45,702 nucleotides of DNA from Sphingobium ummariense RL-3 (GTDB lineage: Bacteria > Pseudomonadota > Alphaproteobacteria > Sphingomonadales > Sphingomonadaceae), in the NCBI RefSeq assembly GCF_000447205.1, contig NZ_AUWY01000080.1, positions 1 to 45,702 on the forward strand, written 5' to 3'. Position numbers and translations under genes: made by a program. Below the pieces are notes generated by a model that saw nothing but the letters and a program-made list of their open reading frames with translations, had not been told where the DNA came from and made no database searches. Positions 23,437 through 31,002 of this stretch are shown piece by piece. Every line of letters begins with the position of its first letter. Position 1 is the first letter of the stretch.

Positions 23437-23804
23437 TGCGTCGTACCTTTTCCAAGCTGGATGTGCACTGCGCCGCCGAGGGCTGCGACGTGCGGATCGG
23501 CAAAGGCAAGCTGTTCTGCAAGGGCCATTATTTCAGCCTGCCTAAGGCGCTGCGCGACCGGCTCTGGTCGGCCTGGCGAGCGGCGATGACCGCCTATGCG
23601 CGCGCGCCGCGGCTGGAGCAGGATCGCCTCAACCGTGAGTACCAGCAGGCCTATCAGGACTGCCGCGAGTACCTGCGCACCGTGCGGCCGACATCGGCCG
23701 AGGCGATGACGACGGTGGCCTATGACGCGCGAGACTTCGCCAGCCCGCACATCGAGGGCGGTCAGCCGCAGCAATTCAACTATTTCTCGGGGCGGATGCT
23801 GTGA
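23433..23804 (+). CDS. Small early phage protein with a Cys/His cluster
   Basis: A 123-residue protein. Near the N-terminus Cys13, Cys18, Cys29 and His32 (HCAAEGCDVRIGKGKLFCKGH) could bind zinc. The C-terminal part is rich in Arg/Tyr (LNREYQQAYQDCREYLRTVRP). No family recognised. It is translated from an ATG overlapping the previous stop and preceded by GGAG. Confidence 0.7.
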   Translation: MMRRTFSKLDVHCAAEGCDVRIGKGKLFCKGHYFSLPKALRDRLWSAWRAAMTAYARAPRLEQDRLNREYQQAYQDCREYLRTVRPTSAEAMTTVAYDARDFASPHIEGGQPQQFNYFSGRML

Positions 23805-24124
23805 AGAGCGATCGCCAGAAACTGATCGTCTGGGCCAGCGGGCTGATTGAGTTCATCGGCGACAAGCCGGTGCCAGACGGCGCAATCCACGTCTGTACGG
23901 CACTGGGGCAAGATGCCATCGAATTCCTGTTCGACCAGGTCCGTGAGCAGTCCGTGCTGCACGATTTTGGGGACGCTGTCGGCCTGCGCGTGCCGGAGAT
24001 CGACGCTGACCGTCCCCATGTCGAGGTCGGCGTCGACCTGGCCGTCGAGCAGCTGATCATTTGGGAAGACTATCTCCGCGACCTCGTCGGCAACGACGAT
24101 GAAATCGAATGGACGCGGGCATGA
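23801..24124 (+). CDS. Acidic early phage protein, unknown
   Basis: A 107-residue acidic protein starting MKSDRQKLIVWASGLIEFIGDKPVPDGAI and ending in VDLAVEQLIIWEDYLRDLVGNDDEIEWTRA. Many Asp/Glu and few basic residues suggest a protein partner or DNA mimicry, but nothing more can be shown. GTG start overlaps the upstream stop (GTGA). Confidence 0.65.
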   Translation: MKSDRQKLIVWASGLIEFIGDKPVPDGAIHVCTALGQDAIEFLFDQVREQSVLHDFGDAVGLRVPEIDADRPHVEVGVDLAVEQLIIWEDYLRDLVGNDDEIEWTRA

Positions 24125-24840
24125 CCGCCGCCACGCGCCCCGAGCGGCATCCGCAGGACTGGTATGTCGAGCAGACGTGGACGTCCCGCGCGCTGATGGA
24201 GATGGTCGCCTTCGACCGCGACTATGTCGTGTGGGACCCGTGCTGCGGCCTGGGCACCATCCCGCAGGCGTTCGCGGCGGCGGGCGTCGCGGCGGTCGGC
24301 ACGGACCTGGTCGACCGCTGGTCGGCGCAGACGCTGGGCATGCCGCACCTGTTCATGGGGACCCACGATTTCCTCGGCGACCAGACGCACATACTGGAGC
24401 GCTGGGCGCTTCTCAGCATCGTGTTCAACCCGCCCTATGGCTGCAAGCCCGACATAGCCGATCGCTTCGTGCGGCAGGCGCTGTCGCTGGCATCCGGCAA
24501 GGTGTGCGCGCTGCTGCCGATCGGCTGGCGCGTGAGAGAGAAGCGTTTCGACTTCTTCCAACGCTTCCCGCCCGCCGAGATACTGGAGTTCTGCGACCGC
24601 CCGTCGATGCCGCCCGGCACGGCGCTGCATGACCGCGATCCCAGGACCGGCAAGCCCACCGCCTGGCGGCGTGGGATCACCGATTACGCTTGGTATGTGT
24701 GGGACCGGCATATTCCCAAGCCGGACACCATCATCCGCCTCATTCCGCCCCGCAGCGCCGAGCAGAAGGTCGCCGATCGCGCCTTCGACCTCATGCGCGT
24801 GGGCGTGCTTCCACCCCTGGAGGAAAGGGCCGCCGCATGA
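24121..24840 (+). CDS. Putative DNA adenine (N6) methyltransferase
   Basis: A 239-residue SAM-dependent methyltransferase. Motif I is DPCCGLGTIP (39-48), with a second acidic residue at TDLV (61-64), and motif IV is NPPY (103-106), the amino-methyltransferase catalytic motif. A C-terminal target-recognition part is short (DYAWYVWDRHIPKPDTIIRLIPP). No restriction gene is beside it, so it is an orphan enzyme, possibly protecting phage DNA from host restriction. It overlaps both neighbours by four bases; I chose ATG 24121, and an ATG at 24109 is also in frame. Confidence 0.8.
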   Translation: MTAATRPERHPQDWYVEQTWTSRALMEMVAFDRDYVVWDPCCGLGTIPQAFAAAGVAAVGTDLVDRWSAQTLGMPHLFMGTHDFLGDQTHILERWALLSIVFNPPYGCKPDIADRFVRQALSLASGKVCALLPIGWRVREKRFDFFQRFPPAEILEFCDRPSMPPGTALHDRDPRTGKPTAWRRGITDYAWYVWDRHIPKPDTIIRLIPPRSAEQKVADRAFDLMRVGVLPPLEERAAA

Positions 24841-25103
24841 CGATCATCGCCGATATCGCCGCAGCAATCCGTGACGCGGACCTTGACGCGGAGCGGGAGG
24901 CCAACGGCATCAGTTTCGGCTGGTCGGGCTGGCACGCCTGGCATGCCGACTGCGTCCGCATCCGCCAGCATGGCACCGCCGACGATCGCGCCGACCTGCG
25001 GCTCTGCCTGCCCCTCGCGCGGTTCCGCACCGGCGAATTCCAGGGCTGGGAGCTGATGCTGCGGCCCTCTACGCCGCGCGGATACGGGCGGGAGGCGGCA
25101 TGA
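24837..25103 (+). CDS. Small early phage protein, unknown
   Basis: An 88-residue protein, acidic at the start and basic at the end, with a Trp-rich centre (FGWSGWHAWHADC). No family recognised. ATG overlaps the methyltransferase stop, and its own stop overlaps the next ATG (ATGA at 25100). Confidence 0.65.
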   Translation: MTIIADIAAAIRDADLDAEREANGISFGWSGWHAWHADCVRIRQHGTADDRADLRLCLPLARFRTGEFQGWELMLRPSTPRGYGREAA

Positions 25104-25342
25104 TGGCGCCCCCGGCAACCGACGCAGAACGCTTCGCCCGCGCTCGCCAGGAATTCGTCGAGGCGATGGAGGCGGGCTGCACCATCCTGGAGCTGCGCCG
25201 TCGCAAGGCCGAGGCGCGGGCCGCGCTGCGCCATCGCGCGCAGGCCGAGGTCGCCGAGCGCACCGCCGACATGATGACCGACCCAACGCAGCAGCAGGGC
25301 GACTTCGCCCGCTGGGAATCGCCGTGGATGATGAGGGACTGA
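25100..25342 (+). CDS. Small helical early phage protein, unknown
   Basis: An 80-residue, almost wholly helical protein (FARARQEFVEAMEAGCTILELRRRKAEARAALRHRAQAEVAERTADMM) with mixed charge and coiled-coil character. No family recognised. It overlaps the previous gene by four bases and ends two bases before the next ATG. Confidence 0.65.
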   Translation: MMAPPATDAERFARARQEFVEAMEAGCTILELRRRKAEARAALRHRAQAEVAERTADMMTDPTQQQGDFARWESPWMMRD

Positions 25343-25344
25343 GG

Positions 25345-25731
25345 ATGGCCGAGGGATCGAATATCAAGGCCGCTCCGCTGGAGATCACGCCCGACATGGC
25401 CTCGCGCGTCATGGAATGGCTGAACGCCCAGCGCGACGACAGCATGCTGCGGCCGATGTCGCGGAGGGAGATCGCCCAGCTACGGCGCGGCGATGCCCTG
25501 ATCATGCACGAGGCGACAATGGGCGAGGGCGCGGACGGCGTCGAGCGCATCTATGCGCCGGGCACGCCCGCCATATTCTGGCTGCTGGAGCGGTTCGGCC
25601 CGCCTACCGGCTGGGCCGTGACGCTGGTCATCGGCGGATCGTTCGAAGACGACAAGGCCATCGTCAACACCTTTTATGAGACCGACCGGGCGGGCTTCCC
25701 GTTCCGGTGTGCCGAGGGGGCCGATGCCTAA
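25345..25731 (+). CDS. Early phage protein of unknown function
   Basis: A 128-residue acidic protein with a helical first half (MASRVMEWLNAQRDDSMLRPMSRREIAQLRRGDALI) and a beta-rich second half (WAVTLVIGGSFEDDKAIVNTFYETD). No family recognised. GAGGG lies 7 bases before the ATG. Its stop lies 8 bases into the next gene. Confidence 0.65.
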   Translation: MAEGSNIKAAPLEITPDMASRVMEWLNAQRDDSMLRPMSRREIAQLRRGDALIMHEATMGEGADGVERIYAPGTPAIFWLLERFGPPTGWAVTLVIGGSFEDDKAIVNTFYETDRAGFPFRCAEGADA

Positions 25732-26182
25732 GACCCGCGCCCCTGCCGACCAGTTCGCCTTCACCTTCGACGCGCCCAAGCCGGCGACGTTGCCGGCGGA
25801 GCTTGCGGGCATGGACGCGCGAATCGCGCGGACGGTGGCGGAAATCCTGAAGCATGACGATCGGGACCGCACCGTGATCGCGGCCGAGATGACCGTGCTG
25901 CTGGCCGATGAGATCAGCGCCCACATGCTCAACCACTACGCCAGCCCCGGCAAGGCCGAATATAATATCAGCTTCGCCCGCATGCTCGCCCTGGTCGCGG
26001 TCACCAACCGCTTCGACCTGCTGGACCGCGAGCTGCGCGCGATCGGCGCGTCGCTGCTGGTCGGTGACGAAATCTATGCGGCCGAGGTCGGCCACATCTC
26101 CAGCGAGATCGCCGAGCTTCAGCAGAGGCTGAAATCGCTGCAGCGCCTTCACCCCACCATCAAGAGGAATCGCCGCAAATGA
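25724..26182 (+). CDS. Helical protein next to the transposase, unknown
   Basis: A 152-residue mostly helical protein. A proline-containing N-terminus (MPKTRAPADQFAFTFDAPKP) precedes long helices, ending in a coiled segment, EIAELQQRLKSLQRLHPTIKRNRRK, with a basic tail. The position, immediately before the transposase, is where several Mu-like phages keep small regulators, but I see no known domain. It starts inside the previous gene with GAGGGGG upstream and overlaps muA by four bases. Confidence 0.65.
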   Translation: MPKTRAPADQFAFTFDAPKPATLPAELAGMDARIARTVAEILKHDDRDRTVIAAEMTVLLADEISAHMLNHYASPGKAEYNISFARMLALVAVTNRFDLLDRELRAIGASLLVGDEIYAAEVGHISSEIAELQQRLKSLQRLHPTIKRNRRK

Positions 26183-28152
26183 TCGAGACGGGGGGTGGGC
26201 GCAACTGGTTCACGGCGGCCGAGCTGGCAGAGCTTGGACTGCCGGGCTTGCCGGGCAGCAAGCGCAAGGTCAACGAGCGGGCGGACAGGGAAAACTGGGC
26301 ACTGCGCGTCGACGGGAACGGTGTGCCGATGGCCCGCCCGCGCAAGGGACGCGGCGGCGGGCTGGAATATCATCTGCAGCTGCTGCCCGACGCGGCCAAG
26401 GCCGAGCTGGTGAAGCGGGGAATCGCGTGGCTTCCGGCCAATGACGAGGACGCCGTGTCGATCGCGCGGCAGGCCCATGGCTGGGCGTGGTACGAGATGC
26501 AGAGCGACAAGGTGAAGGCGGAAGCCCAGCGCCGCGCGGCGATCATCGACATGGTCGAGGCCCTGGCGGCGACCGGCATGCCGCGCACCGCCGCCGTCAA
26601 CGCCGCCGCACGCCAGCACAAGGTCACGGCCGGCACGATCTACAACTGGCTGGTCCAGGTGAAGGGCGTGCCGGGCCACGATCGCCTGCCCGCGCTGGCG
26701 CCGCGTCGCAAGGGCGGCGGCAAGGAGGCGGAGGTCGATGCGGGCGCTTGGGAATTCCTGAAGTCCGATTATCTGCGGCCCGAGCGCCCCACCTTCAGCA
26801 GCTGCTACTGGCGCACCGTCCACCTCTATGCCGCACCGCGCGGGATCACCCTGCCCTGCGAAAAGACGATGCTGCGCAAGCTGGAGCGGGAGGTCGATCC
26901 CCGCCTGGTCATCGCGCTGCGCAGGGGGATGGACGCGGTCAAGGCGATGGTCCCGGCGCAGCAGCGCACCGTCGCCCACCTGCACGCGATGGAGCATGTC
27001 GACATCGACGGCCACAAGTTCGACGTCTTCGTCAATTTCGGCAAGGACGCGAACGGCCGGGACGTGATCGAGCGGCCGATCATGGTCGGCATCCAGGACA
27101 TCTACAGCCGCATGATGCTGGCCTGGCGCGTGGGCGATACGGAAAGCGCGCTGCTCACCCGCCTGGCCTTCGCCGACCTGTTCAAGCGCTGGGGCATTCC
27201 CAAGCGCTGCACCATGGACAATGGCCGCGCCTTCGCCTCCAAGTGGATATCCGGCGGCGTCCTCAACCGCTTCCGGTTCAAGGTCCGCGAGGAAGAGCCG
27301 CTGGGGCTGCTGCCCTCGCTCGGCATCGGCATCAGCTGGACCCAGCCCTATTCCGGCCAGTCCAAGCCGATCGAGCGCGCCTGGCGCGACGTCGCCGACA
27401 TGATCGCGAAGGACCCGCGCTGCGCGGGTGCCTGGTCGGGCAACCATGTCGACAACAAGCCGGAAAATTACCGCGAGAAGGCGGTGCCGCTCGCCCTGTT
27501 CCTGGAAATCGTCGAGCAGGGCATGCGCATCCACAATGAGCGCACGGGCCGGCAGACGGAAACGACGCGGGGCGGCAGCTTCGCCGAGACCTTCGCGAAG
27601 AGCTATGCCGTGTCGCAGGTCGGCAAGGCGACGGCCGATCACATGCGCCTCGCCCTGCTGACGGGCGAGCAGATCAGGGCCGAGCGCAAGTCGGGCTTCG
27701 TCCAGATCGCCGACAATCGCTACTGGACGGAGGCGCTGAGCCGCCATGCCGGGCAGCTGCTGACCGTCCGCTTCGATCCCGACGACCTCAGCCTGCCGGT
27801 CCATGTGTACGACAATGCCGGCAATTTCCTGTGCACGGCCGCGCGCTGGGAGGCCTCCCGCTTCGACGACATGGCCGCCGCCAGGCGCAGCGCGAAGCTG
27901 CGCGCCGACCTGAAGAAGACCGTGCGCAAGGCGCGCGACATCGAGCAGCTGCTGTCGGCCGACGAGATCGCCGCCCGGATGCGCATCGAGACTGAGGCGA
28001 CGGTAGTGCCGGAACCCGCCGTCGTCCGGCCCACGCGGTTCCGCGGCAACGCCGCTCTCAAAGCCCTTTCAAAGCCCTCTCAGGGGGCCGTTGAAGCCCG
28101 CAAATTCGACCAGCTCGCCGGCCGCGCCGCGCTGCGCCTGATCGAGAAATAG
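26179..28152 (+). CDS. MuA-like DDE transposase
   Basis: Catalyses integration and replicative transposition of the phage. The 657-residue length is close to Mu A (663). The catalytic core has the DDE triad at Asp277 (DIDGHKFDVFV), Asp347 (CTMDNGRAFASKW) and Glu399 (SKPIERAWRD), with the Mu-like spacing. The N-terminus has a winged-helix end-binding part (WFTAAELAELGLPGLPGSKRKVNERA) and a helix-turn-helix (GMPRTAAVNAAARQHKVTAGTIYNWL). The C-terminal region would bind the MuB ATPase and lies over a repeated stretch at 28054-28089. MuB follows after 13 bases. Confidence 0.95.
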   Translation: MIETGGGRNWFTAAELAELGLPGLPGSKRKVNERADRENWALRVDGNGVPMARPRKGRGGGLEYHLQLLPDAAKAELVKRGIAWLPANDEDAVSIARQAHGWAWYEMQSDKVKAEAQRRAAIIDMVEALAATGMPRTAAVNAAARQHKVTAGTIYNWLVQVKGVPGHDRLPALAPRRKGGGKEAEVDAGAWEFLKSDYLRPERPTFSSCYWRTVHLYAAPRGITLPCEKTMLRKLEREVDPRLVIALRRGMDAVKAMVPAQQRTVAHLHAMEHVDIDGHKFDVFVNFGKDANGRDVIERPIMVGIQDIYSRMMLAWRVGDTESALLTRLAFADLFKRWGIPKRCTMDNGRAFASKWISGGVLNRFRFKVREEEPLGLLPSLGIGISWTQPYSGQSKPIERAWRDVADMIAKDPRCAGAWSGNHVDNKPENYREKAVPLALFLEIVEQGMRIHNERTGRQTETTRGGSFAETFAKSYAVSQVGKATADHMRLALLTGEQIRAERKSGFVQIADNRYWTEALSRHAGQLLTVRFDPDDLSLPVHVYDNAGNFLCTAARWEASRFDDMAAARRSAKLRADLKKTVRKARDIEQLLSADEIAARMRIETEATVVPEPAVVRPTRFRGNAALKALSKPSQGAVEARKFDQLAGRAALRLIEK

Positions 28153-28165
28153 GAGGACAAGACCC

Positions 28166-29125
28166 ATGATCCATGTGGAGACCCTGCCCGTCGACGTCGC
28201 GGCGATGCGCGACTGGGCGAACGGCTACAAGTCGATGAAGAAGCTGTCCTGGCGCGAATTCGGCGACCTGGTGGGCATACCCGGAGGGACGCTCCAGCCC
28301 TTCTGCAAGGGCACCTATGCTGGCCGCAACGACGACATCGCGCAGACGATCTTCAAGTTTCGCCAGGCGGAGCAGAGCCGCGAGGAAAAGCTGGAGGGCA
28401 TCCCCACCGATCCCGGCTATTTCGACACGCCGACAGCGCTTCGCATCCAGGAGCTGCTGGCGATCGCCGCGACGGGCCGCATCACGGCCGGGGGCTTCAG
28501 CCCAGGCCTGGGGAAGACCAAGACGGCGGAGGATTTCCTCGGCCGGGTCAGCCCGGCCTACATGATCACCAGCGACGCCGTGTCGGCGAAGATGGGTCCC
28601 ATGATCCGCCAGGTCGAGGTCGCGATCGGCGTCGGCAGCCCGCGCAACTGGCCCTCGATCATCAGCGCGGAGATCGTCCGCTTCCTGCGCAAGAAGCGCG
28701 CGCTGTTGATCGTCGACGAGGCGAACCACCTCACGATCGAGGCGCTGGAGCAGCTGCGCGCCTGGAGCGACAGCACGGGGCTCGGCATCTGCCTGCTGGG
28801 CAATGTCGAGCTGATCCGCCGGCTGACGACCGGGCGGGAGCGCGATGCGCTGGCGCGGCTCAACAGCCGCATTTCCAAGCGCATCGTGCAGGACCGGCCG
28901 GAGGAAGGCGATGTCACCGCCTTCTGCGACGCCTGGAAACTGTTCGACCCTGGCATCCGCAAGCTGCTGATGGACGTGGCGCTGATGCCCGGCTCCGGCG
29001 CGCTGCGCGAAATCCGGCAGATCATCGAGAACGCCAGCATGGCCGCGTCGGAGGACGGCGGAAAGCTGGAGCTGGCGCATGTGCGCTGGGCGGTCGAGGA
29101 CCGCGAAATCCGGGTGCTGCGCTGA
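28166..29125 (+). CDS. MuB-like AAA+ ATPase, target-DNA selector
   Basis: The 319-residue partner of the transposase: it binds target DNA with ATP and delivers it to MuA. Walker A is SPGLGKT (112-118); Walker B is ALLIVDEAN with Asp184-Glu185. An N-terminal helix-turn-helix (LSWREFGDLVGIPGGTLQPFCKGTYAG) precedes the ATPase, as in Mu B, and a C-terminal helical domain follows. AGGAGG lies before the ATG. Confidence 0.93.
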   Translation: MIHVETLPVDVAAMRDWANGYKSMKKLSWREFGDLVGIPGGTLQPFCKGTYAGRNDDIAQTIFKFRQAEQSREEKLEGIPTDPGYFDTPTALRIQELLAIAATGRITAGGFSPGLGKTKTAEDFLGRVSPAYMITSDAVSAKMGPMIRQVEVAIGVGSPRNWPSIISAEIVRFLRKKRALLIVDEANHLTIEALEQLRAWSDSTGLGICLLGNVELIRRLTTGRERDALARLNSRISKRIVQDRPEEGDVTAFCDAWKLFDPGIRKLLMDVALMPGSGALREIRQIIENASMAASEDGGKLELAHVRWAVEDREIRVLR

Positions 29126-29292
29126 TGCGCCGGCTGATCGCGAAGGGGCTGCATGCCCTGCTGACCAACCCGATCAGCGGCGAGCCGATCGGGCGGGGCG
29201 AGCGCGTCATGCTCGCCATCAGCCTGGTCCAGGCGCTGGTCGTCATTGTCGCCCTGGTCGGCGGCACGCTCGGCCTGGGAGCCGGGCGATGA
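29125..29292 (+). CDS. Small single-pass membrane protein, unknown
   Basis: A 55-residue product with one membrane segment (VMLAISLVQALVVIVALVGGTLGLGAG) after a basic N-terminus. It is too short for most automatic calls but has the same overlapping organisation as its neighbours (TGATG at the start, ATGA at the end), which supports translation. Function unknown. Confidence 0.6.
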   Translation: MRRLIAKGLHALLTNPISGEPIGRGERVMLAISLVQALVVIVALVGGTLGLGAGR

Positions 29293-29672
29293 GCGCGGTG
29301 GACATGGCCGTGCGCTCGGCGCTCAACCTGATGGTCGCGCAGCTGGCGGCGCCGGTGCCCGCCTTCGCGCCGGGTCGTCGCGTCGCCGAGATCATCGGCG
29401 AGGTCGCGTTCCAGACCGGCGTGCGGCGCGCCGACATTCTCGGCCCGAGCCGCCGCTACGAGCACTTCCGGCCACGCGCGGCGGCCGTGTGGCTGGCGAT
29501 GGAGCTGCGGTGCGGCTCTGTCCCGATGATCGGGCGGGCCTTCGGCGGACGGGATCATTCGTCCATCTACAACGCCCGCCGCCGCGCCAAGGAGCTGCGC
29601 CAGAGCGATCCCGCCTTCCGGTGCCTGACCGACCGGCTGCTCCAGCATTTTCGCGACCTCGAGGAGGATTGA
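29289..29672 (+). CDS. Free-standing DnaA domain IV-like protein
   Basis: A 127-residue protein. From about residue 33 it follows DnaA domain IV through its full length: the first helices (RVAEIIGEVAFQTGVRRADILG), the basic loop PSRRYEHFRPRAAAVWLAMELR, and the signature helix GGRDHSSIYNARRRAKEL, whose GRDHTT-like part is what DnaA uses to read the DnaA box. No ATPase or domain I is present. It may bind DnaA boxes or compete with the host DnaA. The ATG overlaps the membrane-protein stop. Confidence 0.8.
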   Translation: MSAVDMAVRSALNLMVAQLAAPVPAFAPGRRVAEIIGEVAFQTGVRRADILGPSRRYEHFRPRAAAVWLAMELRCGSVPMIGRAFGGRDHSSIYNARRRAKELRQSDPAFRCLTDRLLQHFRDLEED

Positions 29673-29673
29673 G

Positions 29674-30405
29674 ATGGCTGCCGCCGCACGCACTTCCGCC
29701 CCCGCGCGATTCGCGCCCGATACCAAGCGTCGCGCCCTGATCGCGAAGGTGCATATCGCGCCCAAGCAGCTCGGCCTGGACGAGGACAGCTACCGCGCGG
29801 TCATGCACCGCGTGACTGGCCGGATCAGCGCCGCCGATTGCGATGTCGCCCAGCTGGAGGCGCTGGTGCAGGAATTCACCCGCCTGGGCTTCCGCGCCAC
29901 GGCGAAGCCCGTGCCCGGCAAGCGCGGGACCGCCCGCGCCGACCATCCGCTGGCGCGCAAGGCACGGGCGATGTGGATCTCGCTCGGCCTGCTCTGCGCG
30001 GTGCGGGAGACGTCCGAACCGGCGCTGGAGGCCTTCGCCCGCCGTCAAATGGGATGCGAGCGGTTCCAGTGGGCCAACCAGTCGCAGGGCGACCGGCTGG
30101 TCGAGGGGCTGAAGGCGATGGCCGAGCGACACGGCTGGGACCAGTCGCTCGCCGGCCTGGCCAAGGTGCACCATGTCCACGCGCTGAAGGGCCGGCTGTG
30201 CGAGGCGATCCTCTTCAAGCTGAAGCGGGCCGGCCTGGCGCCGACCCACTGGGCGCTGGGCAAGGCCGCCTGGGAGCTTTGCCGGCTTGGCGATCCGGAC
30301 CAGGCGCGCTTCGAGACGGAGGAATATGACCGGATCGCCCACGGCTTGGGGAAGCTGCTCCGCAGGAAGGGCGGCGCGGAAGCCTTTGACGAGGTGAAGC
30401 CATGA
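29674..30405 (+). CDS. GemA-like protein (Mu gp16 family)
   Basis: A 243-residue protein of the phage GemA/gp16 family (DUF1018). Recognisable parts are KRRALIAKVHIAPKQLGLDEDSYRAVMHRVTG at the N-terminus and RAMWISLGLLCAVRETSEPALEAFARRQMGCERFQWANQSQGDRLVEGLKAM in the middle. In Mu it affects host gene expression and DNA supercoiling during early infection. The position just before mor is the same as in Mu. It starts one base after the previous stop and overlaps the next small gene by four bases. Confidence 0.85.
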   Translation: MAAAARTSAPARFAPDTKRRALIAKVHIAPKQLGLDEDSYRAVMHRVTGRISAADCDVAQLEALVQEFTRLGFRATAKPVPGKRGTARADHPLARKARAMWISLGLLCAVRETSEPALEAFARRQMGCERFQWANQSQGDRLVEGLKAMAERHGWDQSLAGLAKVHHVHALKGRLCEAILFKLKRAGLAPTHWALGKAAWELCRLGDPDQARFETEEYDRIAHGLGKLLRRKGGAEAFDEVKP

Positions 30406-30557
30406 GCCGGCGCGTCTTCACGGGCCGGCAGGCGCACAAGCATCTCGCCTGGGAATCGCTGCCGCTGGTCCAGTCGACGCCGCGGCGGCGTGGCCCGTCC
30501 CTGCCTCTCTGCCTGCTCGCCTTCGTCGCGGGCCTGCTGCTGGGGCTGTGCTTCTGA
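30402..30557 (+). CDS. Very small membrane protein, unknown
   Basis: A 51-residue product with a basic N-terminal half (MSRRVFTGRQAHKHLAW) and one C-terminal hydrophobic segment (SLPLCLLAFVAGLLLGLCF). It overlaps the gemA stop by ATGA and precedes mor by one base. It has no recognisable family. Because the junctions are tight, it is probably translated. Confidence 0.55.
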   Translation: MSRRVFTGRQAHKHLAWESLPLVQSTPRRRGPSLPLCLLAFVAGLLLGLCF

Positions 30558-30558
30558 C

Positions 30559-30942
30559 ATGCGCGGCCCCGGCTCCTACCACGGATCGGATATTTTCCAG
30601 GCCGTCGCCGACGTGATCGGCGTCGAGGCGACGGAGAAGCTCTGCCGTGCGCTGGGCGGGACCCGCCTCTACGTGCCGGCGACGATCGGCGCACATCATC
30701 CGATCGCCGTCGCCGTCGGGCCTGAAAGCGCCGCGAAGATCGCAGACCATTTCCATCGCACCGTCCTTGCGCTACCCAAGGGGCTGTCGCGTCGGGAGCG
30801 GGTCCTGGAGCTGCGCCGGACGACGGAGATGACCGTGCAGGAGATCGCGCTGGCGACCGACTATACGGAGGCCGGGGTCTATAAAATCCTCGCCGAGGAG
30901 CGGGGCGGCCAGCTGGACCTGTTCAACACCCGGATCAGGTAG
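30559..30942 (+). CDS. mor: Mor-family middle/late transcription activator
   Basis: A 127-residue activator of the Mor/C family. The central domain (AVADVIGVEATEKLCRALGGTRLYVPATI) gives the dimer; the C-terminal helix-turn-helix is LSRRERVLELRRTTEMTVQEIALATDYTEAGVYKIL. In Mu, Mor binds a dyad in the middle promoter and recruits RNA polymerase. Here a perfect dyad stands directly after the gene and again at 42673, so it probably drives the lysis and head genes. No separate C gene was found in the window. It is the last gene of the early operon. Confidence 0.9.
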   Translation: MRGPGSYHGSDIFQAVADVIGVEATEKLCRALGGTRLYVPATIGAHHPIAVAVGPESAAKIADHFHRTVLALPKGLSRRERVLELRRTTEMTVQEIALATDYTEAGVYKILAEERGGQLDLFNTRIR

Positions 30943-30950
30943 GCCTTCGC

Positions 30951-30995
30951 CCTCAACCAGTTGAGGTCAGCGATCCGCTGCGTCGGGGCCATAGC
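30951..30995 (+). promoter_or_regulatory. Mor-dependent promoter of the lysis genes
   Basis: CCTCAAC-CA-GTTGAGG (30951-30966) is a perfect 7-bp-arm palindrome. CATAGC (30990-30995) follows with the centre-to-hexamer distance 31.5 bases, as at 42673. Transcription should begin near 31002, so the dyad centre would lie at about -43.5, the position I recall for Mor in Mu. No good -35 is present, as expected for an activator-dependent promoter. Confidence 0.75.
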
Positions 30996-31002
30996 TTCCC
31001 CC

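Noticed and set aside
26149..27804. 551-residue minus-strand frame opposite the transposase
   Set aside because: Antisense shadow; no domain visible, and the MuA triad is on the plus strand.
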